Below, in pieces: positions 34,750 to 43,344 of a stretch of DNA of 64,000 bases; the first letter of the stretch is position 1, and the number at the start of each line of letters is the position of its first letter. A program made the translations under genes and the position numbers. This DNA comes from JACOMS01 sp051252005 (GTDB lineage: Bacteria > Pseudomonadota > Alphaproteobacteria > Caulobacterales > Maricaulaceae). A model generated the notes under the pieces. That model saw only the letters and a list, made by a program, of their open reading frames with translations. It had not been told where the DNA came from and searched no databases. The DNA lies in NCBI GenBank assembly GCA_051252005.1, contig JBPOEZ010000006.1, positions 124,001 through 188,000 on the forward strand. The letters are read 5' to 3'.

Positions 34750-36042
34750 TTACGGGGTTGTCTCGGCGGGCATATCGATCGGTAATTCAGGTTCTGCTGC
34801 TGCCTGTGTCAGGTGTCTATCGTCTTTATTGGTTAAAAGAAGATAGGACAACAGAGCCACAACAGCCAGAGTGCCTGCTAGGTAAAACGGCGCTCCGGGT
34901 ATGTAATGCGCTGCATTTTCTGCAGCGAAATATTCAAAACTGCGCGTCATAGCAATGGGGCCAATCATCAGAGCAAACCCTTGCGCGGCGCCGATTGCGC
35001 CTTGTAGTTCGCCTTGTTCGGACGCGCTTACGCGGCTTGACATCATATTAGACAGAGCAGGGTTATAGAGCCCTGCAAAGGCCGCAAAGGGCCCCATAGC
35101 ATAGATCATCCAACCCGTATTAGCGTAACCCAAACCAATATAGGCGAGGGCTGCTGAAACCATGCCCAGAATTCCGGCCCAATACAGGCCGATTTTTGGA
35201 ATGATAATCCGAATAAGCCCGCCTTGGACGATAATGCTGGCGAGCCCGAAAGCGCCAAGAGACATGCCGACTTCGCGTGATGTCCAATCTAGTTTTTCCA
35301 TAATAGAAAAGGCGTAAGCGCTTGGGTATGTCGTGTGCGCAGCGGCGAGGACGAATAACACAAATATAAGCCCTTTCACGCCTTTGATCCGTCCGAGTGA
35401 CATCACGGCTCCGAAGGGGTTCGCGCGTCGCCACTTAAACTCACGTCTATTTTCATCACTCAATGTTTCGGGTAGAAAAATGAAGCCGTAGACAACATTG
35501 ATGAGGGATATGATGCCTGCTGCAATGAAGGGTACGCGCGGGCCGTACTCTCCTAAATATCCGCCGATAAACGGGCCCAACATGAAGCCAACACCGAAGG
35601 CCGCGCCGACAAGGCCAAAGTTTTGCGCACGGGTTTCTGGCGGCGTAATATCCGCGATGTAAGCATTGGCCGTCGAAAACGTTGCGCCGAGCGCGCCGGC
35701 GATCAAGCGGCCTAAATATAAAAAAGCAATAGTTGGTGCAAAACCCATGAGGAAATAATCGAGCGCCAAACCAAATAGAGAAAGGAGCATGATCGGGCGT
35801 CGGCCAAATCGGTCAGAAAGCGCGCCGACAATAGGCATGCAGAAAAACTGCATAACAGCAAACCAGAACGTCAACCATCCACCGTGAATAGCGGCTTCGT
35901 TTAGAGGCTGCCCTGTGAGCTCTGTCAAAAGGTCAGGCAGCACCGGGATGATAATGCCAAACCCAATGGAATTGATCATCACCGTAAGCAATACGAAAAT
36001 GAGAGCGTTCTTACCGTGTTTGGCTTTTTTGATATTGATCAT
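34750..36042 (-). CDS. MFS transporter, TetA-like drug/proton antiporter family
   Basis: A 430-residue inner-membrane protein with 12 predicted helices. The loop 2-3 signature GALSDRFGRRPIMLLSLFG and the helix-5 antiporter region GFMLGPFIGG are those of the TCR/Tet group of MFS efflux proteins. Such homologues in environmental bacteria usually export unknown compounds, and resistance cannot be claimed. The ATG overlaps the rppH stop (ATGA), so it is the last gene of the long envelope/ribosome operon. Confidence 0.88.
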   Translation of the reverse strand: MINIKKAKHGKNALIFVLLTVMINSIGFGIIIPVLPDLLTELTGQPLNEAAIHGGWLTFWFAVMQFFCMPIVGALSDRFGRRPIMLLSLFGLALDYFLMGFAPTIAFLYLGRLIAGALGATFSTANAYIADITPPETRAQNFGLVGAAFGVGFMLGPFIGGYLGEYGPRVPFIAAGIISLINVVYGFIFLPETLSDENRREFKWRRANPFGAVMSLGRIKGVKGLIFVLFVLAAAHTTYPSAYAFSIMEKLDWTSREVGMSLGAFGLASIIVQGGLIRIIIPKIGLYWAGILGMVSAALAYIGLGYANTGWMIYAMGPFAAFAGLYNPALSNMMSSRVSASEQGELQGAIGAAQGFALMIGPIAMTRSFEYFAAENAAHYIPGAPFYLAGTLAVVALLSYLLLTNKDDRHLTQAAAEPELPIDMPAETTP

Positions 36043-36557
36043 GAACGGGGACTAAGGTTTTTTTTTGGCTTCGCATAGTCTTCAAATTCGAACACGACCC
36101 GTTCATAAACGTCGCGCTTAAAAGGAACGATGAGCAACGGCGCTTCTTCAAGGTCGGCCCAGCGCCATTTGGAAAATTCAATGGGGAGGTGCGCTTTAAG
36201 GTTAAATTTGGCAGAGTCTTTTTTAAGGCGGACCGCAAACCATTTTTGCTTTTGTCCAACCCAGCCCTTACCGACTTTTCCGCCGACATATTCTGGCGGG
36301 AAGTCATAATACAGCCAGTCTTTAATCCGGCCTATGACATCTACATGCTTAGCCTTTAGTCCCGTTTCTTCCCATAATTCTCTTAGAGCGGCTTCCTTCG
36401 GGCTTTCGCCTTTATCAATGCCGCCTTGCGGGAACTGCCATTTATATCGGCTCTTTTCCCCTTTGCGGCACCCGTACCACGCTTGGCCATCATTGTTAAA
36501 AATCACTATGCCAGCGGCCGGTCGGTACAAGGATGTGTCTGCGGTCGGGGCGGTCAT
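36039..36557 (-). CDS. rppH: RNA pyrophosphohydrolase (Nudix)
   Basis: A 172-residue Nudix hydrolase. The Nudix box is GGIDKGESPKEAALRELWEE plus TGL. The start YRPAAGIVIFNNDGQAWYGCRK and the FPQGGID context are typical of RppH/YgdP, which removes pyrophosphate from the 5' end of mRNA and so triggers decay. It starts six bases after the deacetylase-like gene and overlaps the transporter gene. Confidence 0.93.
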   Translation of the reverse strand: MTAPTADTSLYRPAAGIVIFNNDGQAWYGCRKGEKSRYKWQFPQGGIDKGESPKEAALRELWEETGLKAKHVDVIGRIKDWLYYDFPPEYVGGKVGKGWVGQKQKWFAVRLKKDSAKFNLKAHLPIEFSKWRWADLEEAPLLIVPFKRDVYERVVFEFEDYAKPKKNLSPRS

Positions 36558-36563
36558 GAATGT

Positions 36564-37820
36564 CTATCGTAGCAGGGCGTAAGACGCCGGAGCTAACTGT
36601 AAGTTCTTGCTCTCAAGGGTCTGCGTCCAAATGAGGAGCTGATCAAATGTTTCGGCGTAAGCAAAGCCAACACCAATAGGCGTTAGTCCCTCATTAGCCT
36701 GAGCTTCAAGGCGTAGAAACTCCGTATCAATGGCGGAGGATTGGGGAACGGTATCGATCAAAGTGTAGGCTTGCTTATACGGTAAATTCACACTGGTTGC
36801 GAGGGCGGGGAGTGTGTGCGCTTGCGACGATCCATCGAAAACAAATCCAATTCCTGCGTCTGCAATGTGGGTCAGAATAGGGGCGAGAACATCCGCGCGT
36901 TTCACGAGCCTATCGCCATTGTAATTTGTAACAGAAAAATAACCTTGCGCTCGGCTTAGGAGGTAATCGAGATTTCTGATGTTGCGGCTCGCCGTGACAT
37001 CGGTTTTGAGAGCGTACTGCGCGCCTGGTTCAGACGGATTGAAATCACCGGATTCCAATGGCAGCTCGATAAGGACTTCATGGCCTGCAGCGCGGGCTTG
37101 ATCGACCCATTGTTGTAGGCGATCCGTGTGTGCCGCGAAGGACAACGACACTTCAGGTGGCAAATTATCGATGGCTTTGCGGGTTAAGTCAGCATCAATA
37201 CCAAGGCCGCCGATAATGATAGAAACCGTATTTTTGCCTTGGACTGCCGTAAAGGGGCGGGCATAGACCGAGACGGGTTTTTGCCCATTTTCATTAGGCT
37301 TAGGGATCGGACCAAAGGGGCTTAGCCGTGAAAATCCCAGGATTGGCGCAGGGGAAAGCGGCGACCTTGGGCTACTCCCGTCAAGAGGTTGCCCGTCGAT
37401 AAGAATGGTTCTGGGACCTGTACCCGTAATGCGGGGTTTAACAGCAGACTCCGCCTTCTGTGTACCTGCTAAGCCTTCGTTAGTCGCATTGATTGGAACT
37501 CCAATTTTGTTCCCGAGAGCGTCCAATAACTCTGTTGGATTTTCATCTTGCGGTACGATTCCATCGAGCAAATCAGGCAGAGTTTGAGCCGCGCTGTCCA
37601 GAGTATCCGTGATAGGGGGAAGAGGCGCCGGATCAAGAATAACTGAGCCGTCTGCTACGGCGTCGTCAGGGTCATTGAAGGCTGTGACTAAAAGTGCAGC
37701 CCCGCTCACAGCAATGATAATTATTCCAAGCGCGCGAAAAATATGCCCTCTGACGGAGGGCAGTTTTTTGGGTTGCCGCTTTACAACCATATGCGATCTA
37801 AGGTCATATTGATCTTGCAT
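36564..37820 (-). CDS. Divergent polysaccharide deacetylase family protein (YibQ-like)
   Basis: A 418-residue protein with an N-terminal membrane helix (about 30-50), a long Pro/Asp-rich linker (about 55-190) and a C-terminal divergent polysaccharide deacetylase barrel: VSIIIGGLGIDADLTRKAI, LSFAAHTDRLQQWVDQAR, GHEVLIELPLE and GIGFVFDGSSQA. The family is next to envC and ctpA in many Gram-negative bacteria and is thought to act in septal or peptidoglycan-related steps. In this branch the metal ligands of true deacetylases are partly replaced, so activity is doubtful. Confidence 0.88.
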   Translation of the reverse strand: MQDQYDLRSHMVVKRQPKKLPSVRGHIFRALGIIIIAVSGAALLVTAFNDPDDAVADGSVILDPAPLPPITDTLDSAAQTLPDLLDGIVPQDENPTELLDALGNKIGVPINATNEGLAGTQKAESAVKPRITGTGPRTILIDGQPLDGSSPRSPLSPAPILGFSRLSPFGPIPKPNENGQKPVSVYARPFTAVQGKNTVSIIIGGLGIDADLTRKAIDNLPPEVSLSFAAHTDRLQQWVDQARAAGHEVLIELPLESGDFNPSEPGAQYALKTDVTASRNIRNLDYLLSRAQGYFSVTNYNGDRLVKRADVLAPILTHIADAGIGFVFDGSSQAHTLPALATSVNLPYKQAYTLIDTVPQSSAIDTEFLRLEAQANEGLTPIGVGFAYAETFDQLLIWTQTLESKNLQLAPASYALLR

Positions 37821-37863
37821 AATGCGCGTCTTAACGCTGTTCGCGGATAAGGTCTATAGGGCT

Positions 37864-39174
37864 TTACGGCTTGGTAAGGCTCGCTAACACGTTTTTATAG
37901 GTCGGGCTTTTTACAAGCTCTACGGCCTTTTTTAGCTGATAATCACTGGTCATCGGCCAGTCGGCAGGCGGGTAATCAATCGCGTCCATATCTTCTTCAA
38001 AATCAGACTCATCAGGATTTTGCAAAGCGTTAGCGAAACTGGATTCACGAAAACGCTTTCGTTTATCACCGCTGTCAGGACGAAGAGCGACAAGGACATC
38101 AGGCATAATACCTCGCCCTTGAATGGATTTACCTGACGGCGTGAAATAACGCTGTGTTGTAAGGCGCAATGCGCCGCCAGATGTCATCAAAGGAATGACA
38201 GATTGTACAGAGCCTTTGCCAAATGTTCTGCGTCCCATAACAATACCGCGGCCTCTGTCTTGTATCGCGCCTGCTAGAATTTCTGCTGCTGAGGCAGAGC
38301 GGCTATTGGCTAAAACAACGATGGGAACATTGGGTGTGAGCTCGCCGTCTTTGGCATTATAACGCTGCGTATTATCAATCGTGCGCCCGCGCGCGGAAAA
38401 AACTTCGCCGCCGTCCAGAAAGTGACTCGCAACTTCTACAGTTTGATCTACCAACCCTCCTGGGTTTCCTCGAACATCAATGATGAGGCCGGGGATGGTT
38501 CCTCCGAGAGAGGCTTGTAGGTCCTTTAAAGCAAAGGCTACATCAGCGCCAAGACGTGGGTGGCTGAAGCTTTCAATATACATGTAACCAATGCCGTCTT
38601 CGACGCGGTGGCGGACAACGCGGCCTTGAACAACTTCGCGAATGATCGTGACATCGCGGGGCTCTTGTCCTTCTGATAATATGGTTACGATGATTGGATC
38701 GCCGGCCAGACCACGCATGCCGTCTACAGCATCATCAAGTGTCTTGCCGCGAACATCAGACCCCGCGACCGCTGTTACGAAGTCACCCGCTTTGACGCCA
38801 GCTTTACCCGCAGGGCCATCCTGAATTACATAATTGATCTTTACCAATTCATCTTCGAGCGAGACTTCTATGCCAAGTCCGCCATATTCGCGGCGTGAAG
38901 TTTTCTGGTTGTCTTCAAATTGCTTTTGAGGAACGTAATGGGAGTGGGGATCGAGAGATTCGAGCGCGCCGTTTAACGCGTTATCGATCAAATCCGCATC
39001 CTCTACCTCCTCGACATAATTCTCCCTTACGGTCGCAAAAATGTCAGCGAAAATCCGCATTTGATCAAAGGCTTCTTCATTAGTATCCGGCTTCGTTTGC
39101 GTTAGTCCGGCTGGCGTTGCCAAGATCCAAAGCGAAGCGAATCCCGCGCAGGCTAGAGAACGAAAAAACCGCAT
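37864..39174 (-). CDS. S41 family C-terminal processing peptidase, copy 2
   Basis: A 436-residue periplasmic protease. Signal peptide (cleaved near ATPAGLTQ), a substrate-recognition region, a PDZ domain (YGGLGIEVSLEDELVKINYV to GDFVTAVAGSDV) and the S41 core with nucleophile serine in NSRSASAAEILAGA and catalytic lysine in RRTFGKGSVQS. It cleaves protein C-termini in the periplasm and helps regulate peptidoglycan hydrolases. It lies eight bases after another complete S41 gene of nearly the same length and layout, so the pair came from a tandem duplication. Both keep Ser and Lys. Confidence 0.93.
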   Translation of the reverse strand: MRFFRSLACAGFASLWILATPAGLTQTKPDTNEEAFDQMRIFADIFATVRENYVEEVEDADLIDNALNGALESLDPHSHYVPQKQFEDNQKTSRREYGGLGIEVSLEDELVKINYVIQDGPAGKAGVKAGDFVTAVAGSDVRGKTLDDAVDGMRGLAGDPIIVTILSEGQEPRDVTIIREVVQGRVVRHRVEDGIGYMYIESFSHPRLGADVAFALKDLQASLGGTIPGLIIDVRGNPGGLVDQTVEVASHFLDGGEVFSARGRTIDNTQRYNAKDGELTPNVPIVVLANSRSASAAEILAGAIQDRGRGIVMGRRTFGKGSVQSVIPLMTSGGALRLTTQRYFTPSGKSIQGRGIMPDVLVALRPDSGDKRKRFRESSFANALQNPDESDFEEDMDAIDYPPADWPMTSDYQLKKAVELVKSPTYKNVLASLTKP

Positions 39175-39182
39175 AGTTATTC

Positions 39183-40508
39183 CTAACCGGCTGATGCGAG
39201 ACGCTGTGTGTAAGACCCGTCTTTGAGGATCGCTATGGCCTTCTGAAGTTGGTAATCATCCTCAGTCTCAAAGCCCTCAGGGGGATAGTCGATGTTTACT
39301 TCCGCTTTTTCAGCGCCGTCTTCACCTTCTTGAGCTTCGATTTCATTTTGTATAGCGTGCGGAAGATCGGATTCTTTGAAGCTCTTATTGCCTTTCCCAT
39401 CATCAGGGATCGCCGCAACGGCAATATCCGGATCAATACCGGTGCCTTGGATAGAACGTCCTGCAGGTGTGTAATAACGCTCTGTGGTGAGGCGGAGGGC
39501 TCCGTCGCGTCCACCGCGCAGCGGGATAACAGATTGTACAGAGCCTTTACCGAATGATGTGAGGCCAACAACAAGGCCGCGTCCGCGGTCCTGTATCGCG
39601 CCCGCGACAATTTCAGAGGCAGAAGCAGAAGCTCCATCAATGAGGACTATCAGCGGGACATTGCGAGCCGATTCGCCTTTCTGCGCATTATAACGCTCTG
39701 TATCATCGGCCAAGCGTCCCCGTGTGGAAACCACTTCGCCGCCGTCTAAGAACGCGCTGCTGACTTTAATCGATTGATCAAGAAGGCCGCCTGGATTACC
39801 GCGCAAATCGAGAACGATACCGGGAATTTTTCCGCCTAGTGTGCTTTTGAGGTCCGCCAGAGCCAGTTCTAGTTCTTCTGATGTTTTTTCGTTAAACTGC
39901 GAAATGCGAATGTAACCAAAGCCGTCTTTGACTTCATGTTTAACACCGGCGCGCTTAATGATCTCGCGGATGAGCGTGTATTCTTTGGGGTCTTCATCGC
40001 CTCTGATGACTGTGATTGTAATAGGCTCGCCGGGTTTGCCGCGCATACGGTCAACTGCATCGGTTAGGGTTAGCCCAATAATGCTTTCGCCGTCAATTTC
40101 AGTTAGGTAGTCGCCGGATTTAATCCCAGCTTTGAAAGCCGGTGTATCATCGATAGGAGAGATGACTTTTACAACGCCGCTCTCGGAGGTGACTTCCATG
40201 CCCAAGCCGCCATACTCGCCGCTCGTGCTGATTTGCATATCTTTGAAGTTATCTGGATTGACATAGCTTGAGTGCGGATCGAGAGATTGAAGCATGCCGT
40301 TTATGGCATCTTCGATAAGGTCCGCATCATCGACATCGACAACATAGTCATTACGCACACGTGCCATAACGTCCGCGAACAGTTCCAGTTGCTGGAACGT
40401 ATCTGAATGTGCCGGTCTTTCGACGGCTGTGGCAACTTGCGGCGAGCTTGAAAAAGCAAAGAGAGCGGCAGCAGTCACCGTGCCAAGTGTCGGTAAGATA
40501 TATTTCAT
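39183..40508 (-). CDS. ctpA: S41 family C-terminal processing peptidase, copy 1
   Basis: A 441-residue homologue of the next gene, in the usual position after envC. Signal peptide (to about FSSSPQVATA), PDZ domain (YGGLGMEVTSESGVVKVISP to GDYLTEIDGESI) and S41 core with DGASASASEIVAGA (Ser) and LTSFGKGSVQS (Lys). The C-terminal tail differs and is rich in acidic residues (EIEAQEGEDGAEKAEV) before the conserved end YPPEGFETEDDYQLQKAI. The promoter is probably that of the upstream operon; 63 bases separate it from envC. Confidence 0.93.
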   Translation of the reverse strand: MKYILPTLGTVTAAALFAFSSSPQVATAVERPAHSDTFQQLELFADVMARVRNDYVVDVDDADLIEDAINGMLQSLDPHSSYVNPDNFKDMQISTSGEYGGLGMEVTSESGVVKVISPIDDTPAFKAGIKSGDYLTEIDGESIIGLTLTDAVDRMRGKPGEPITITVIRGDEDPKEYTLIREIIKRAGVKHEVKDGFGYIRISQFNEKTSEELELALADLKSTLGGKIPGIVLDLRGNPGGLLDQSIKVSSAFLDGGEVVSTRGRLADDTERYNAQKGESARNVPLIVLIDGASASASEIVAGAIQDRGRGLVVGLTSFGKGSVQSVIPLRGGRDGALRLTTERYYTPAGRSIQGTGIDPDIAVAAIPDDGKGNKSFKESDLPHAIQNEIEAQEGEDGAEKAEVNIDYPPEGFETEDDYQLQKAIAILKDGSYTQRLASAG

Positions 40509-40571
40509 AAAAAACTCCAGTATTCGTTCTTATCGCGCACGTTAGTGACTGACTAGTAAATTTTGCGGCAT

Positions 40572-41786
40572 TCATCCATTCCCAGCAAAAGCCGAACCGA
40601 ACCAAGCACTAGGATTAATGGTACTGCCGTCTTTGCGTAGTTCTATATAAAGCTCTTGCGGGGAATTAGTATTAAAAGGCATTAATCCAAGCGGTTCGCC
40701 GCGCGTCACCATTTCCTTTGATTCGACATAGATCTCGCCAAGACCTGTCAGCAGCATAAAGTACCCGCCGCCAACATTCAAAATAACCACATTCTCATAA
40801 TTTTTAAAGGGACCGGAGAATTCAACACGCCCTGCAGCAGGGGCTACGACTTGAGCTTTGGCCCTTGTTTTGACGGTTAAGCCTTTTCGGGCTGTTGTAT
40901 AAGGTTTTGCGATTTGGCCCGTTACGGGCGGCGTGATGCTGCCTTTGGACTGCGAAAATGTTTTTGTCCCTTTCGGAAGATCAAGCGGCTTGACTGGTAC
41001 GGAGCTGCGGGGATTGGACTTTGGCGTTTTTGGAGCTGGCGCGCCTTTTTTGGGTTTCAGACGCGGGGTGACCGTCCGTGTGGAGTGTTCAAATTGTTGG
41101 ATTAAATCGCGTAGACTATCAGCTTGTGCAGCGATTGCAGCGACGCGGCGTCTCGCATCGTCTTGGTCTTTCGAAATTGACCGCTCAAGCTTCGCCTTCT
41201 CGCTGACTTTGGACTTTATAGACTGGCGGCGAGTTTCAAGCGCGGCCTCGATCTGAACGAGCTCATTTTGCTCTGTTTTGATCGATAGACTGAGCGTGTT
41301 AAGGTCTTCAAGTTTCACACTAAGTTTATCGGCATGGGCTTTGAGGTTGGCGCTTAGGGTTGACATAAGACGTCCCGCGCGCGCCGCGTCAGACGCATCG
41401 TCTGGTGAAAGAGCGAGGGCAGGCGGCGGGTTTATTTCGACACGTTGCAGCGCGGCGAGGAGCTGCATAAGCGTTTTGCGGTCCCCATATATGGACTTTC
41501 GCAGCGATATTTGTTCGGATTGCAACGCCGTCAGCCGCGTTTCAATTTTACGGCCCTTGCGCTCATAGGCATTTGCTTCCGCTGCAATCTGTGTCAGGTT
41601 TTTTTTTAGCTTACCCAGCTCCGCGCTCACAATTTGCCTGTTTTTGTTTAAGGCATCAGCCTTTTCTTTCTCCGCAGCTTGCTGCGCGGAGAGTTCGTCA
41701 AGCCGTTCAGGGTTTACCGTTTGCGCTAGCGGCGTCGGCGTTAGAGGCAAACACAAAAAGGCAGCGATGATAAAGTAGCGGACCAT
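40572..41786 (-). CDS. envC: Murein hydrolase activator EnvC family protein
   Basis: A 404-residue periplasmic protein: signal peptide, long coiled coil (about 25-235, heptad-rich with many Lys/Glu/Gln), a basic Pro-rich linker and a degenerate LytM/M23 domain (VVAPAAGRVEFSGPFKNYENVVIL, YVESKEMVTRGEPLG, LYIELRKDGSTINPSAWF). The zinc-binding histidines of active M23 enzymes are missing, as in EnvC, which activates amidases at the septum rather than cutting peptidoglycan itself. Confidence 0.92.
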   Translation of the reverse strand: MVRYFIIAAFLCLPLTPTPLAQTVNPERLDELSAQQAAEKEKADALNKNRQIVSAELGKLKKNLTQIAAEANAYERKGRKIETRLTALQSEQISLRKSIYGDRKTLMQLLAALQRVEINPPPALALSPDDASDAARAGRLMSTLSANLKAHADKLSVKLEDLNTLSLSIKTEQNELVQIEAALETRRQSIKSKVSEKAKLERSISKDQDDARRRVAAIAAQADSLRDLIQQFEHSTRTVTPRLKPKKGAPAPKTPKSNPRSSVPVKPLDLPKGTKTFSQSKGSITPPVTGQIAKPYTTARKGLTVKTRAKAQVVAPAAGRVEFSGPFKNYENVVILNVGGGYFMLLTGLGEIYVESKEMVTRGEPLGLMPFNTNSPQELYIELRKDGSTINPSAWFGSAFAGNG

Positions 41787-41807
41787 GGTTATAGGCCTAA
41801 CCGTAAA

Positions 41808-42278
41808 TCAATCACGGTGGTAGGGGGTTCCGGCTAAAATTGACAACGCGCGGTAAATTTGTTCACTCATCATAACGCGTACCATTTTATGGGGCCACGT
41901 TTGCGGGCCAAAAGCCCACTTCTCAGTACCCTGAGGAATCGATGCAGGTTCAAATCCATCTGCGCCGCCAATGGTGATGACGAGTTCTGATATTCCGTTT
42001 TGGCGTAAATCATCAAACTTGCGAGCAATTTGGCGTGATGTAGGCTGTTTTCCGCGTTCATCTAGAATGATCGAATGTCTACCGGCTGAGCGGGTTCCTA
42101 GCAGAGTTTCGGTTTCTGATGTGCGTGTTTTTTCTCGCCGTAAGTCCACTTGTTGTTCGGAAACGGAATGAAAGCCACACGCACTTACAAGTCCGTTAGC
42201 GCGATTCATGTAGTCGTCAATCATATCGCGCTCGGGGCCTTTACGGATGACACCGCCAGCGCGCAGGACAATCTTCAT
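41808..42278 (-). CDS. rlmH: 23S rRNA (pseudouridine1915-N3)-methyltransferase
   Basis: A 156-residue SPOUT methyltransferase. The start is MKIVLRAGGVIRKGPERDMIDDY. LDERGKQPTSRQIARKFDDLR and the knot region LVITIGGADGFEP and PQTWPHKMVRVMMSEQIYRALSI are typical of RlmH, which methylates pseudouridine 1915 in helix 69 of assembled ribosomes. It starts three bases after the rsfS stop, the conserved order. Confidence 0.95.
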   Translation of the reverse strand: MKIVLRAGGVIRKGPERDMIDDYMNRANGLVSACGFHSVSEQQVDLRREKTRTSETETLLGTRSAGRHSIILDERGKQPTSRQIARKFDDLRQNGISELVITIGGADGFEPASIPQGTEKWAFGPQTWPHKMVRVMMSEQIYRALSILAGTPYHRD

Positions 42279-42281
42279 GGA

Positions 42282-42671
42282 TTATTCTGTATCGTGGTCA
42301 TCATTTGACGCCATAGCTCGCAAACTTTCAGGTAGAGGCAGGGACCAGATTTTTTCAAGATTGTAGAAGGCTCGCACTTCAGGGCGGAAAATATGGATAA
42401 TCACATCGCCCGCATCAATTAAGACCCAGTCATTGGCTTCTTTGCCCTCTACCCCGTGGCTCTTGTGACCCAATTCTTTGAGAGACTTCTGAACATAATC
42501 AGAAAGCGCGCCGACATGACGGTTTGACCGTCCGGATGTGACGATCATAAAATCCGCCACAGTTGATTTGCCGCGAATATCGACGTTGATTGTGTCTTGC
42601 GCAGAGTTTTCCTCGAGAACACTTAATATGTGTTCTGATAAGTCTTGTGCGGCAGTATCTGGTGTTGGCAT
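42282..42671 (-). CDS. rsfS: Ribosomal silencing factor RsfS
   Basis: A 129-residue protein of the Iojap/RsfS family: KSTVADFMIVTSGRSNRHVGAL, KSHGVEGKEANDWVLIDAGDVIIHIF and the tail YNLEKIWS. It binds L14 and blocks subunit joining under starvation. The frame is open to 42884 inside nadD, but the added part is unlike the family. I use the ATG at 42671 (MPTPDTAAQDL); an ATG at 42746 is possible. Confidence 0.93.
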   Translation of the reverse strand: MPTPDTAAQDLSEHILSVLEENSAQDTINVDIRGKSTVADFMIVTSGRSNRHVGALSDYVQKSLKELGHKSHGVEGKEANDWVLIDAGDVIIHIFRPEVRAFYNLEKIWSLPLPESLRAMASNDDHDTE

Positions 42672-42756
42672 TATTTTATCCAAAGTTTTTTGAGAGGTCA
42701 GGGGGATCTCTATGTGTCTGACAATAGCACGCTTTAGCATGGTCATTATTATTAAT

Positions 42757-43344
42757 CTACGGCTTTGAGAGAGAAGCTCTGATGGCGGATGAGGAAAGCG
42801 CATTGAGCGGCGGGGTGAGGTAAGTCCAAGCCGGAGCCGAGCGGCTGTGCAGTGTATGGGCTTGGTTTTCAGGAATTCGGGCATTTCTGTAGAGACTAGC
42901 CGCCAGCCCCAAACGCGCGCGACTGGCTGTATGCTCTTCGCCTCGGCGGGAAATTATAGCCATGGGAACGAGGCTCATTATCTCTTGCCATCCTTTCCAT
43001 TTTGGCAGTTGTAAAAAATTATCAGCGCCCATCAGAAAGACGAACCGAGTTTGCGGCCAGCGTTTTTTCGCGGCTTTCAAAGTATCAACTGTGTAGTGCG
43101 TCCCAAATTCATGCTCCATGCCGCTGATCCGCATTTGGTAGGGAAGGCCTAACTTTGTAACCGTTTCGGTACGGGACTCGTAACTTGGCTGTTTTGGTTT
43201 TAACGGATTTTGCGGGCTGACCATCCACCAAACTTGATTAAGGCCGAGTGTATTCAGCCCTGTCATTGCCACATGCATATGGCCCGCATGGGCTGGGTTG
43301 AACGAACCTCCAAACAAACCGACGGATATATTTTCGAAAGCCAT
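42757..43344 (-). CDS. nadD: Nicotinate-nucleotide adenylyltransferase
   Basis: A 195-residue nucleotidyltransferase that makes deamido-NAD from nicotinate mononucleotide and ATP. The nucleotide-binding start VGLFGGSFNPAHAGHMHVA, WWMVSPQNPLK and FLMGADNFLQLPKWKGW are diagnostic, with the late SSSAIRASL motif. The ATG shares one base with the proA stop (43344), so the two are translationally linked. Confidence 0.94.
   Translation of the reverse strand: MAFENISVGLFGGSFNPAHAGHMHVAMTGLNTLGLNQVWWMVSPQNPLKPKQPSYESRTETVTKLGLPYQMRISGMEHEFGTHYTVDTLKAAKKRWPQTRFVFLMGADNFLQLPKWKGWQEIMSLVPMAIISRRGEEHTASRARLGLAASLYRNARIPENQAHTLHSRSAPAWTYLTPPLNALSSSAIRASLSKP

Noticed and set aside
34750..36042. Tetracycline resistance gene
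   Set aside because: The protein is in the TetA-like MFS group, but such chromosomal homologues are common and the operon context is housekeeping; no resistance function can be read from sequence.
40351..40605. 84-codon ORF across the ctpA/envC border
   Set aside because: It is in a different frame from both genes, with no ribosome site; a shadow.
42672..42884. N-terminal extension of rsfS inside nadD
   Set aside because: The added 71 residues are unlike the RsfS family and overlap the nadD end in another frame.
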